A stretch of 17,347 nt of DNA from Petrocella sp024636985 (GTDB lineage Bacteria > Bacillota > Clostridia > Lachnospirales > Vallitaleaceae): NCBI GenBank assembly GCA_024636985.1, contig JAGXFY010000096.1, forward strand, positions 1 through 17,347, in the 5' to 3' direction. Position numbers and translations under genes: made by a program. Below are positions 9,101-14,942 of this stretch, piece after piece (position 1 is the first letter of the stretch; each line of letters begins with the position of its first letter). The notes under the pieces are model-generated. The model saw nothing but the letters and a program-made list of their open reading frames with translations, was not told where the DNA came from and ran no database searches.

Positions 9101-10411
9101 ACTGTAGGAACAGGATATACAGTAACAGCATCCCTAGAAGGATATTATGATTTTACAACAGCTGCATTTGAGATTACGCAAGGAACCAGTATTATAGGTA
9201 AGGATATTCAAATAGCAAGAAAAGAACCCATTATTACAACGCAAAACTCAACAACCATAACAAAAGGTGTTAGCGGGGCAAGCATTGTCATTGATTTAAC
9301 CTCAGGAGAAGATTATCCTGCACAGATAATAAACTTAGGTCATACGTTTGCAGATGAAGCAACTGTGACGAACTCAGCCAACTGGACGGTATCGACGGGA
9401 ACAACAGGATTAACACTTGAGTCTATTACTAGAAATACAGATACCCAAGTTACACTTTCCTTCACAGGAGATGCAACCAATGCACGCTCTTTCAGTATTC
9501 AAGCAGAAGCAGGAGCGATATCAGGTCCTTATGCATTTGATAGTAATGTATTAACTTTTAGCGTAGTAGAAGACGATTTAATAATCGACGCTACTGGAGC
9601 TAAAGAAATATATTATGCAAAAAACATTGAAGTGGATGGACCTATGAAGGCAGTCGTAGTAATTGTACATGGCTTAGCAGAACATCTTGGCAGATATAAT
9701 GAAACAACAGAAGCCTTAAACGCTGCAGGCTATGGCGTATATAGGCTGGATAATAAAGGACATGGAGAAACAGGTATCGCGAATGGAGACTCAGGGAATG
9801 TTGAAGCATTTGCAGAATATTATGAAGACATTGACATAATAGTAGAAATGGCAAAGGCAGATAATCCAGGCACGCCAGTATATATGTTAGGGCACAGTAT
9901 GGGTGGATTGCTTACGGCAGCATATGGCGTAACTTATACGAATAAGCTTGCCGGACAAATCATATCTGGCGGAGCGACAGGACCATATTATATGGCTTTT
10001 GGTCTAGATGATGAAGCATTTTATGCAGCAGTAGGAGGGGCTGGAGCCCTTGTACCAAATAGCTTAACGAGTACTGTAAGTAGATATCCAGCAATACAAG
10101 CATATTATTATGTTGATCCATTACGTCTAACATCCTACACAAGAAAACTCCAATGGGAAACTTTTGGAGCAGGATCAAAATATCTGGAAGATCTAATAAC
10201 AGATGGTAATTATACATACCCAGTATTTATATTCCATGGTGGCGATGATCGGATTGTTTCCAAAGCATATTCAGAAAACTTGTATAATAATATTAGCTCT
10301 GGAGATAAAACTCTAGAAATATATCAAGGACTATTTCACGAATCACTCAATGCAAGAAATGAAAAGGCAATCGTCATGAGTGATATTATTGATTGGCTTG
10401 ATGCAAGATAA
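6194..10411 (+). CDS. Secreted S-layer-anchored protein with two tandem alpha/beta hydrolase modules
   Basis: 1405-residue cell-surface protein. A signal peptide (1-32, cleavage probably after VSA) precedes three SLH domains (about 34-80, 90-140, 151-202; motifs ITRAE, ISRQEA, IKRAEA) that bind secondary cell-wall polymer. A beta-rich segment (212-420, perhaps a beta-helix) and a Gly/Ser linker (422-432) follow. Then come two copies of one module, 439-924 and 925-1405. Each has a carboxypeptidase-regulatory/Cna-B-like beta domain, a second beta domain, and a monoacylglycerol-lipase-like hydrolase. Copy 1 has HG675-676, Ser751 (GHSMGG), Asp868 (HGGDDR) and His898 (FHES). Copy 2 has HG1159-1160, Ser1235, Asp1352 and His1382, all offset by exactly 484. 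Both copies therefore look active as esterase or lysophospholipase/lipase; the substrate is unknown. AGGAGG (6183-6188) suits either ATG 6194 or ATG 6197. Confidence 0.9.
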   Translation: MMKGFKKGAKKLVAIILSLAISIPAFTISVSAKSDIENHWAGNTIKEWMNKGLAGGYGDGSFKPDNSITRAEFMNLVNKAFGYTAEVEIQFSDVTEGVWYYNVIQKAVAAGYLGGYPDGTMQPNNLISRQEAAIVIAKVKALTPNADAGMNFTDSSEMASWSSGYIGALVEAGLMGGYPDGSFKPTAQIKRAEAIVALNHAMSTIIYNKAGTYGPVTGAETIEGNVVVKADGVILQNLIITGSLIIDEAVGQGDVTLNNIIVNGETYIRGGGENSIHINGGQYNRIIIQETAGGKVRIVAIDVEGADIVIAEQAAGETIILEGKFDSVLLQANQVAFQTQGNTEILSMTVSKDIKDSTILIGANTTVTKLSIESPLKVSGDGRISVVDVKAEGVIFEKAPIEMNVTEGIQSPVVENTSNNTGGSSGGGGGSSTPTTQTITGVLTASAGTPDLSVASIQLKQSGVNVGSMIHPAANGTYSMSGVSAGANYTIAVSLEGYYDFTTAAFTVTQGTNVTGKDLQVARKEPIITTATPGEYTTIARNTAGLTLTIDLTSGKVYDMQVENLGHTFAEALTVEDINNWSIDTGTTGLTLGAITRINDTQVEISFTGVASETRAFTIQVLDTAITGDYAFDSNVLHFSVVDDGFINDATSTKQVYYAVNTDVTDLKGVVVLSHGLAEHLGRYNEVVEALNAAGYGTYRVDHKGHGRTGIENGDSGIVGAYSEYYEDLDLIVDMAISENPGKPIYMLGHSMGGLIAAMYGVTYPDKLDGQILSGAATGPYYLNFGAEDAFYSQFGGNALYMLPNSLTSTVSRYPAVQNYYFVDPLRLTEFSAQLYWQTFAGGSMYLSDQIDDGQYTYPALIIHGGDDRIVSKAFSESLYNNIDSADKEIIIYDGLFHESLNARNEKAIVMSDIIDWLDARNQSVTGTLTVSAGMPDLTESILQLKKDNVIVRTPIHPLADGTYDVSGMTVGTGYTVTASLEGYYDFTTAAFEITQGTSIIGKDIQIARKEPIITTQNSTTITKGVSGASIVIDLTSGEDYPAQIINLGHTFADEATVTNSANWTVSTGTTGLTLESITRNTDTQVTLSFTGDATNARSFSIQAEAGAISGPYAFDSNVLTFSVVEDDLIIDATGAKEIYYAKNIEVDGPMKAVVVIVHGLAEHLGRYNETTEALNAAGYGVYRLDNKGHGETGIANGDSGNVEAFAEYYEDIDIIVEMAKADNPGTPVYMLGHSMGGLLTAAYGVTYTNKLAGQIISGGATGPYYMAFGLDDEAFYAAVGGAGALVPNSLTSTVSRYPAIQAYYYVDPLRLTSYTRKLQWETFGAGSKYLEDLITDGNYTYPVFIFHGGDDRIVSKAYSENLYNNISSGDKTLEIYQGLFHESLNARNEKAIVMSDIIDWLDAR
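7508..8965 (+). repeat. Tandem module, copy 1 (486 codons)
   Basis: Encodes residues 439-924 of the surface protein, from ITGVL to just before the VTGTL start of copy 2. It aligns along its whole length with copy 2, at about two thirds amino-acid identity by eye, with a net two-residue length difference in the beta domains. Confidence 0.9.
8966..10408 (+). repeat. Tandem module, copy 2 (481 codons)
   Basis: Encodes residues 925-1405. At the DNA level it differs from copy 1 at many third codon positions, with a visible preference for A-ending codons such as GGA, GCA and ACA. It shares exact patches with copy 1, including 9213-9241 with 7755-7783 (29 bp) and 10346-10408 with 8894-8956 (63 bp). 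Confidence 0.9.
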
Positions 10412-10435
10412 CTAGTCTGTCATAAATAAGATACT

Positions 10436-10470
10436 ATAGACCCCTAGTGCATACACTAGGGGTCTATATC
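10436..10470 (+). terminator. Hairpin terminator after the surface hydrolase gene
   Basis: Perfect 14-bp stem ATAGACCCCTAGTG (10436-10449) and CACTAGGGGTCTAT (10454-10467) with a CATA loop. The tail (ATCTTAT) is only moderately T-rich, but the stem is very stable. Confidence 0.8.
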
Positions 10471-10503
10471 TTATACGCAACATGATAAAAAATCTAAAAA
10501 ATA

Positions 10504-10532
10504 TTGACAGGTCACCCGTGACATGTTATGAT
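10504..10532 (+). promoter_or_regulatory. SigA promoter of the infC-rpmI-rplT operon, with internal inverted repeat
   Basis: Perfect TTGACA (10504-10509), 17-bp spacer, TATGAT (10527-10532). Transcription would begin near 10539. The spacer holds GTCAC-CC-GTGAC (10511-10522). Extended outwards this is ACA.GTCAC-CC-GTGAC.TGT (10507-10526), with one mismatched pair, an operator-like dyad between the two promoter boxes. Confidence 0.85.
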
Positions 10533-10538
10533 TACACA

Positions 10539-10723
10539 GATAAAAGAAGAAGAGTATCCACTCTCACCTTAGAACTTCGTGTTCCTTTGGTTCATATGAG
10601 TTATTAACTTGGCAGTGCCAAGTAGCTTATATATGTGGGTAGATCTAGGTCTAGCTTTTTTTTATGTTTATTCTTGTAAAAAGCAGACTCAAACAACAGT
10701 ATACCATATGGAGGTGTCCGACT
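10539..10723 (+). promoter_or_regulatory. Structured infC leader, probable L20-type autoregulatory leader/attenuator
   Basis: About 185 untranslated bases precede infC. Visible elements are the stem AGAGT-ATCC-ACTCT (10551-10564), GAAC/GTTC (10572-10584), a strong hairpin ACTTGGCA-G-TGCCAAGT (10607-10623), and eight Ts (10656-10663) after a GC-containing stretch, which suggests a premature terminator. Firmicute infC operons are known to carry an L20 leader in which ribosomal protein L20 binds the mRNA and represses by attenuation. Position and layout match that model. I could not fold the terminator stem convincingly by eye. The stretch 10471-10503 before the promoter shows nothing else. Confidence 0.7.
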
Positions 10724-11239
10724 ATTAGCGAACAAATGATTAATGAGCAAATCCGAGACAGAGAAGTACGTGTTATTGATGAAGATGGCGGTCAATTAGG
10801 CGTCATGACATCAAGAGAAGCGTTGAATATAGCCAAGGAAAAGAACCTTGACTTGGTAAAAATCGCGCCAAAGGCGAAACCGCCCGTTTGCAAGATTACA
10901 GATTACGGAAAATTCAAATATGAGCAAACGAAAAAAGACAAAGAGGCACGTAAGAAACAAAACATTGTAACTCTTAAGGAGGTGCGACTATCTCCGAATA
11001 TTGAGCAACATGATATTAATACAAAGCAGAAAAATGCGATTAAGTTTTTATCAAAAGGTGACAAGTTAAAGGTTGCCGTTCGATTTAGAGGTAGAGAATT
11101 AGCACATACAGCTATTGGTAGAGATATCTTATTACAATTTGCAAAAGACTTGGCGGAAATAGCGGATATCGAAAAATATCCTAAAATGGAAGGTCGTAGC
11201 ATGGTTATGTTCATGACCCCCAAAAAAGATGTCAAGTAA
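10724..11239 (+). CDS. infC: Translation initiation factor IF-3, AUU start
   Basis: IF-3 binds the 30S subunit, prevents premature 50S joining and proofreads start-codon selection. The protein is 171 residues, a normal length, with the N-terminal INEQIRDREVRVID signature, a lysine-rich linker, and a C-terminal domain containing FRGRELAH. The start chosen is ATT at 10724. It lies 8 bases after a strong GGAGGT (10710-10715) and gives a SEQMINEQIR N-terminus matching homologues. The ATG at 10664 would add 20 unrelated residues, would start right after the attenuator T run, and would place the Shine-Dalgarno inside the gene. A rare start codon on infC is conserved, because IF-3 discriminates against it and so limits its own synthesis. 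rpmI follows after 20 bp. Confidence 0.95.
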   Translation: MSEQMINEQIRDREVRVIDEDGGQLGVMTSREALNIAKEKNLDLVKIAPKAKPPVCKITDYGKFKYEQTKKDKEARKKQNIVTLKEVRLSPNIEQHDINTKQKNAIKFLSKGDKLKVAVRFRGRELAHTAIGRDILLQFAKDLAEIADIEKYPKMEGRSMVMFMTPKKDVK

Positions 11240-11259
11240 TTTATAAGGAGGATTAAACA

Positions 11260-11457
11260 ATGCCAAAAATGAAAACACACCGTGGTGCAGCAAAAAGATT
11301 TAAAAAGACCGGTACAGGAAAAATCGTGAGACATAAAGCTTATACAAGCCATATTTTAACGAAAAAAAGTCCTAAGAGAAAAAGAAATCTAAGAAAAGCA
11401 ACCATCATGTCCGCATCAAACGCAAAAGTAATCAAGAAATTATTACCATACTTATAA
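11260..11457 (+). CDS. rpmI: 50S ribosomal protein L35
   Basis: 65-residue, very basic protein starting MPKMKTHRGAAKRFK, the L35 signature; full length for the family. It is part of the large ribosomal subunit. A good AAGGAGG site precedes the ATG. Second gene of the infC operon, 23 bp before rplT. Confidence 0.97.
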   Translation: MPKMKTHRGAAKRFKKTGTGKIVRHKAYTSHILTKKSPKRKRNLRKATIMSASNAKVIKKLLPYL

Positions 11458-11480
11458 TAGATCGTTAGGAGGTTTAAAAC

Positions 11481-11834
11481 ATGGCAAGAATTAAAGGCGC
11501 AATGCATACACATAAAAGACATAAAAGAGTATTAAAATTAGCTAAAGGTTATAGAGGTGCAAAATCCAAGCAATTTAAAACAGCTAAGCAAGCAGTTATG
11601 AAGTCAGGTATGTACGCATACATCGGCAGAAAGCTTAGAAAAAGAGATTTTAGAAAACTATGGATTGCAAGAATCAACGCAGCAGCTCGTATGAATGACA
11701 TGAGCTATTCTCAACTTATGCACGGTTTAAAAGTTGCAGGTATAGAAGTGAATAGAAAAATGTTAGCCGAAATGGCTGTAAATGATGCTCCGGCATTTGC
11801 AAAACTTGTAGAAACAGCAAAAGCAAACGTATAA
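11481..11834 (+). CDS. rplT: 50S ribosomal protein L20
   Basis: 117-residue basic protein with the family motifs KRHKRVLKLAKGYRG, RKRDFRKLWIARINAA and the MHGLK segment. L20 is an early 23S rRNA-binding assembly protein and in Firmicutes is the repressor of this operon through its leader. AGGAGG at 11468-11473 supports the start. Last gene of the operon, followed by a long hairpin. Confidence 0.97.
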   Translation: MARIKGAMHTHKRHKRVLKLAKGYRGAKSKQFKTAKQAVMKSGMYAYIGRKLRKRDFRKLWIARINAAARMNDMSYSQLMHGLKVAGIEVNRKMLAEMAVNDAPAFAKLVETAKANV

Positions 11835-11853
11835 GCACCATTCTATAGACAAG

Positions 11854-11909
11854 ACAATAAAGCAGCTATATTTGAATCGAAATGCATTCAAATATAGCTG
11901 TTTTATTGT
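11854..11909. terminator. Long bidirectional terminator between rplT and the convergent membrane protein gene
   Basis: About 24-bp stem (arms 11854-11877 and 11886-11909) with one G-U pair and an 8-base loop (CGAAATGC). The plus-strand exit arm contains TGTTTTATTG. It lies between the convergent stops at 11834 and 11927 and can serve both strands. Confidence 0.88.
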
Positions 11910-11926
11910 GAACCTTTTTATGCTAT

Positions 11927-12874
11927 TTAGGATTGAACGATATAGAGCTTGATAAACTTGATGGCTTTTCCAATGCTCTCGATCACACCAATAATGGCAA
12001 CCAATAAGATGACGGCTCTAAATCCAACAAGTGATGTGTAATTAAGATAGAGTGCTGGATTGAAAACCATTCGAAAGAGCAAAGTAGCACTAAGAATCTC
12101 AATCAACAAATCAAATAAAACCATTTTTTGGGTTTGGGTGCCATACATAAGGTTAAGAATATGATAGATGATTTCACCAAACCATAATGCACTCAGTGGT
12201 ATTAAGTAAATCTTAAACAATTCAATGTTGAGATTATGTCCTAGCAAACCGGATGGACGAAAAGCATTTTCAGCAATAGAGGGTAAGAAGGGCATCGTAT
12301 TGATAATCACAATAAATACAAGGATGAAGAAAATGGAGAGACCGCTTTCAATCTTAGATTCCCCTTCAGGACCAATATGGATATCAGCCAAATCTTTTGG
12401 GGTCCAGTCATCCTCTAGATCGATATGATGATCGTCATTCAAACGCGTCAGTATCATAAAACCAATACCTACCCAGGCTATAGCGCTTAAACTTGCACCT
12501 ATGATACGTGCGATGGTCCTAGCAATATCTACGATAATTTTATTAGGTGTTAAGTCACCTTCAAATAAACCAATGACAAAAATGATAGTAAAGGCAATAC
12601 TTAGGGCAAAGATAATGAGTTTACTGATAAAGAAAAACAAGTCTGTGTAACCACTTCCTATGACAAGGTTATTTTCTTTATATCGATTGGCCACTTGACG
12701 GGGTGTACCATAGGCGGTGATGGCAGCTTCTAACTCTTTTTGAGTGGGGTTTTCCCCGTAAGTTGCCTCAATCTCATCAAGTAGGGAAGCATAAAGCTCT
12801 TTTTTAATCTCTTTACGACTATTATAAGGCAAGTGCTTGCCGATTGCGTAGATGTATTGTTCAATAAGTTTCAT
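11927..12874 (-). CDS. HAAS-domain-like multi-pass membrane protein, partner of PadR
   Basis: 315 residues. The N-terminal 70 residues (YIYAIGKHLPYNSRKEIKKE, then YGENPTQKELEAAI and YGTPRQVANRY) match the helical HAAS/DUF1700-type domain. That domain typically sits next to a PadR regulator and is thought to pass a membrane signal to it. About six hydrophobic segments follow (roughly 78-103, 115-145, 178-203, 225-250, 253-275, 282-307). An acidic cytoplasmic-looking loop (about 146-175) lies between the second and third. The start codon is 2 bp after the padR stop, and its GAGGAGG ribosome site lies inside the last padR codons, so translation is probably coupled. The exact signal is not evident. 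Confidence 0.82.
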   Translation of the reverse strand: MKLIEQYIYAIGKHLPYNSRKEIKKELYASLLDEIEATYGENPTQKELEAAITAYGTPRQVANRYKENNLVIGSGYTDLFFFISKLIIFALSIAFTIIFVIGLFEGDLTPNKIIVDIARTIARIIGASLSAIAWVGIGFMILTRLNDDHHIDLEDDWTPKDLADIHIGPEGESKIESGLSIFFILVFIVIINTMPFLPSIAENAFRPSGLLGHNLNIELFKIYLIPLSALWFGEIIYHILNLMYGTQTQKMVLFDLLIEILSATLLFRMVFNPALYLNYTSLVGFRAVILLVAIIGVIESIGKAIKFIKLYIVQS

Positions 12875-12876
12875 AG

Positions 12877-13215
12877 TTAGACCTCCTCTAACATTGCGTT
12901 AATAACTTTATTTGTTTCTTGCCAATGAGCGGTTAAGTCGCTTAAAACTTCAAGTCCCAGTGGGCTGATTTGATAATACTTTCGTGGTCGTGATTCCGTC
13001 GTATCCCAACTGCTGCTAAGTAGTGCCTGTTTTTCAAGTCTTCTAAGAAGTGGGTAGAGTGTATTCTGTTCGATGTCAATGCCAAGATTTTGCAATGCCT
13101 GTACCAAAGAATAACCGTAAGTAGATTCTTTTGTGTTTAGAAGGACACTTAATACCAAGGTGCCTCTTTTAAGTTCCCCAACCAGATTTGTAACGATAAC
13201 GTCTTTTTGACTCAC
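12877..13215 (-). CDS. PadR-family transcriptional regulator
   Basis: Winged-helix repressor of 112 residues from a GTG start at 13213-13215. Family hallmarks are LKRGTLVLSVLL, YGYSLVQAL, NTLYPLLRRLEK and RPRKYYQISPLG. Extending to an upstream ATG at 13314 is unlikely. That start lies upstream of a strong promoter whose -10 is at 13246-13251, and it would add 33 residues absent from homologues. A GGTGAT element precedes the GTG. PadR proteins bind DNA as dimers and usually repress their own operon. Confidence 0.9.
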   Translation of the reverse strand: MSQKDVIVTNLVGELKRGTLVLSVLLNTKESTYGYSLVQALQNLGIDIEQNTLYPLLRRLEKQALLSSSWDTTESRPRKYYQISPLGLEVLSDLTAHWQETNKVINAMLEEV

Positions 13216-13245
13216 ATAATCACCAACTTTCTTACTGTTAATATC

Positions 13246-13275
13246 ATTATACTGTATGACACACACTATTGTCAA
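13246..13275 (-). promoter_or_regulatory. Promoter of the padR operon
   Basis: On the minus strand a perfect TTGACA (13270-13275) and a perfect TATAAT (13246-13251) are separated by 18 bp, 31 bp upstream of the GTG start. The boxes lie among inverted repeats (see 13254-13316) that may be the PadR operator. Confidence 0.82.
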
Positions 13276-13316
13276 TAATAAATTATAGTGCGATAAATAA
13301 GTAGCAATTGTCATAC
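13254..13316. promoter_or_regulatory. Inverted repeats around the padR promoter (candidate PadR operator)
   Basis: CACTAT (13264-13269) and ATAGTG (13285-13290) face each other across 15 bp and bracket the -35. An outer pair GTATGACA (13254-13261) and TGTCATAC (13309-13316) is perfect over 8 bp with centres 55 bp apart, about five helical turns. Autoregulation by PadR is typical of the family; the assignment of these repeats is inference. Confidence 0.45.
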
Positions 13317-13396
13317 TATATTATAAAATAGATGTAGAAAAAAGCATATAAATATGAGAAATCCATTATTAACGAGAGAAACATCTGCAAGGGTAT

Positions 13397-13427
13397 ATTA
13401 TTAGTACTACCAATGTAGTAGAATAAT
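13397..13427 (+). promoter_or_regulatory. Bipartite hairpin/dyad upstream of the DUF2254 gene
   Basis: ATTATT-ag-TACTAC-CAAT-GTAGTA-g-AATAAT: an outer 6-bp and an inner 6-bp stem with a 2x1 internal loop and 4-base loop, ending 49 bp before the chosen start codon. It could be a leader RNA hairpin or a protein-binding dyad. No convincing plus-strand promoter could be placed in 13317-13428. Confidence 0.4.
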
Positions 13428-13476
13428 AGTGAGAACAGCAGAAAAGAGTTGTATGGATGAGAATAGGATGGTTAAT

Positions 13477-14766
13477 ATGAAAAATTTAATAAATAAGTTT
13501 CGCTCAAGTGTTTGGCTTTATCCGGTCATATACAGTCTGGTAGCGTTAATACTATCAATAGTTATAACCTTCATTGATAAGACATATACGGATGAACTGT
13601 CTTACTTTGTAAGCGGCATATTTTATACAACACCTGCATTGGCACAAACGGTCCTAGGCATAGTGGCGGGTGCTTTTATTACAATAGCTACATTTACTTT
13701 CTCAACAACAATGGTGGTATTAACAATGTATTCTTCTCAGTTCACACCCCGTGTTGTGGAGAATTTTCTTAACAATGAAACAACCATGAAATCATTTGGT
13801 ATTTTTGTAAGTGGTTTTATTTATGCCGTTACTTCAATACTTTTTATTGATGTAAGCGTAGATGGTAACCTCATACTTGCTGCAAGTGTTGGGGTAGTCT
13901 ACGTTATTGTAGGGCTTATATATTTTATATTGTTCATACATAGTGTTTCCACCCATATTCAAGCCAGTGACTTAATATTAAGACTTCATTTAGAAGCATT
14001 AGATAAGATCAAAGAATATCGAGATTTTATAAAGGAATCCAAGATTATATCGGAAGATGGCATGCTTGAAATCGCTAAGGATAAAAACGCACTTAAAGTG
14101 TTTAGTCCATCAGATGGTTATATTCAAGAAATCGACTACCCAAGATTACAGAAGCTTGCAGAAAATCATAAAGGTATCTTTTGTTTTAAAAAGGTCGTTG
14201 GTCAATTTGTATCTACTGAGACTAGGATTCTAACCATCTATGATAAAGGACAAGAAGCTTTTGACGAAAATGTTGTGGATCAAGTTCAGAAATGTGTTAT
14301 CATAGGAAACAAAAAAACACAAGCTCAAGACTTTAGTTTTACGATTCAAAAAATTGTAGAGATTGCCGTGAAGGCGCTTTCGCCAGGAATCAATGACCCT
14401 AATACAGCGATTCATTGCCTAAGAATCATTGGTGTATTGCTACGGGATTTGGCAGATATCAAAAAAGGATATGTTATCTTAAAAGAAGATGATGAATCCG
14501 GCTTTATCATTTATGAAGCTTTTGATTTGGAAGTGCTGTTATATGATGCCTATAATCAAATCATGTTCTATGGGCAATCGGATGCTTCAGTTGTGGTAGA
14601 AGGATTTAAGTCTTTGAAATTCATAAAAGCGAAAGCATCTGGGGAAAATAGAAATACCTTAAAAGCCTATTCAGAAAATTTATTTGAGAAGCTCATGAGC
14701 AATGCCTATGGTAAATTTGAGTACAGCAAAATCATAAAAGAGTATAATGATTTAATCAAGGACTAA
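13477..14766 (+). CDS. DUF2254 family membrane protein
   Basis: 429-residue predicted integral membrane protein of unknown function. Four hydrophobic segments occupy the first 155 residues (about 14-34, 55-80, 105-124, 131-153). Between the second and third lies the family hallmark GAFITIATFTFSTTMVVLTM followed by SSQFTPRVVENFL. The remaining 270 residues are soluble and contain the conserved AVKALSPGINDPNTAIHCL segment. ATG 13477 is preferred because AGGATGG lies 5 bases upstream and the MKNLINKFRSSVW start resembles homologues. In-frame alternatives at GTG 13429, ATG 13453 and ATG 13468 cannot be excluded. It appears to be transcribed alone. Confidence 0.88.
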   Translation: MKNLINKFRSSVWLYPVIYSLVALILSIVITFIDKTYTDELSYFVSGIFYTTPALAQTVLGIVAGAFITIATFTFSTTMVVLTMYSSQFTPRVVENFLNNETTMKSFGIFVSGFIYAVTSILFIDVSVDGNLILAASVGVVYVIVGLIYFILFIHSVSTHIQASDLILRLHLEALDKIKEYRDFIKESKIISEDGMLEIAKDKNALKVFSPSDGYIQEIDYPRLQKLAENHKGIFCFKKVVGQFVSTETRILTIYDKGQEAFDENVVDQVQKCVIIGNKKTQAQDFSFTIQKIVEIAVKALSPGINDPNTAIHCLRIIGVLLRDLADIKKGYVILKEDDESGFIIYEAFDLEVLLYDAYNQIMFYGQSDASVVVEGFKSLKFIKAKASGENRNTLKAYSENLFEKLMSNAYGKFEYSKIIKEYNDLIKD

Positions 14767-14842
14767 GATAGGTGAGGATAACGTTGCTAAATTGACTCTT
14801 TTCATATAGGCCAGAGTAAGGTATCATAGATTTTGACACCTT

Positions 14843-14851
14843 TGTTATAAT
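14843..14851 (+). promoter_or_regulatory. Extended -10 promoter of the UPF0316/carbonic anhydrase genes
   Basis: TG-T-TATAAT: a TG dinucleotide (14843-14844), one base, then perfect TATAAT (14846-14851). A TTGACA at 14833-14838 is too close (7 bp) to act as its -35, so the extended -10 would carry recognition. Transcription would start near 14858, giving an 85-base leader. Confidence 0.5.
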
Positions 14852-14942
14852 ATAAGTTATGAAGGACACTTATTTACGAGGAAAAAATGACAACTTGGGT
14901 GAAAATTATAACGAATCATGACAAAGAAAAAGGAGCATATGT

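Noticed and set aside
10664..10723. Longer IF-3 reading frame starting at ATG 10664
   Set aside because: The extra 20 residues do not resemble IF-3, the strong Shine-Dalgarno lies inside the extension, and the ATG abuts an attenuator-like T run. ATT 10724 explains everything.
10903..11352. 149-residue open frame on the minus strand opposite infC/rpmI
   Set aside because: It is the complement of two certain ribosomal/initiation-factor genes, has no ribosome site or recognisable motif, and is rich in Cys/Phe as expected from reverse reading of lysine-rich genes.
13216..13314. N-terminal extension of PadR to ATG 13314
   Set aside because: The strong TTGACA-18-TATAAT promoter (13246-13275) lies within this extension, so the ATG would be upstream of the transcription start.
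14833..14838. Perfect TTGACA as -35 for the UPF0316 promoter
   Set aside because: Only 7 bp separate it from TATAAT 14846-14851. The next candidate -10 at 18 bp (TTATGA, 14857-14862) is poor, so the extended -10 reading is preferred.
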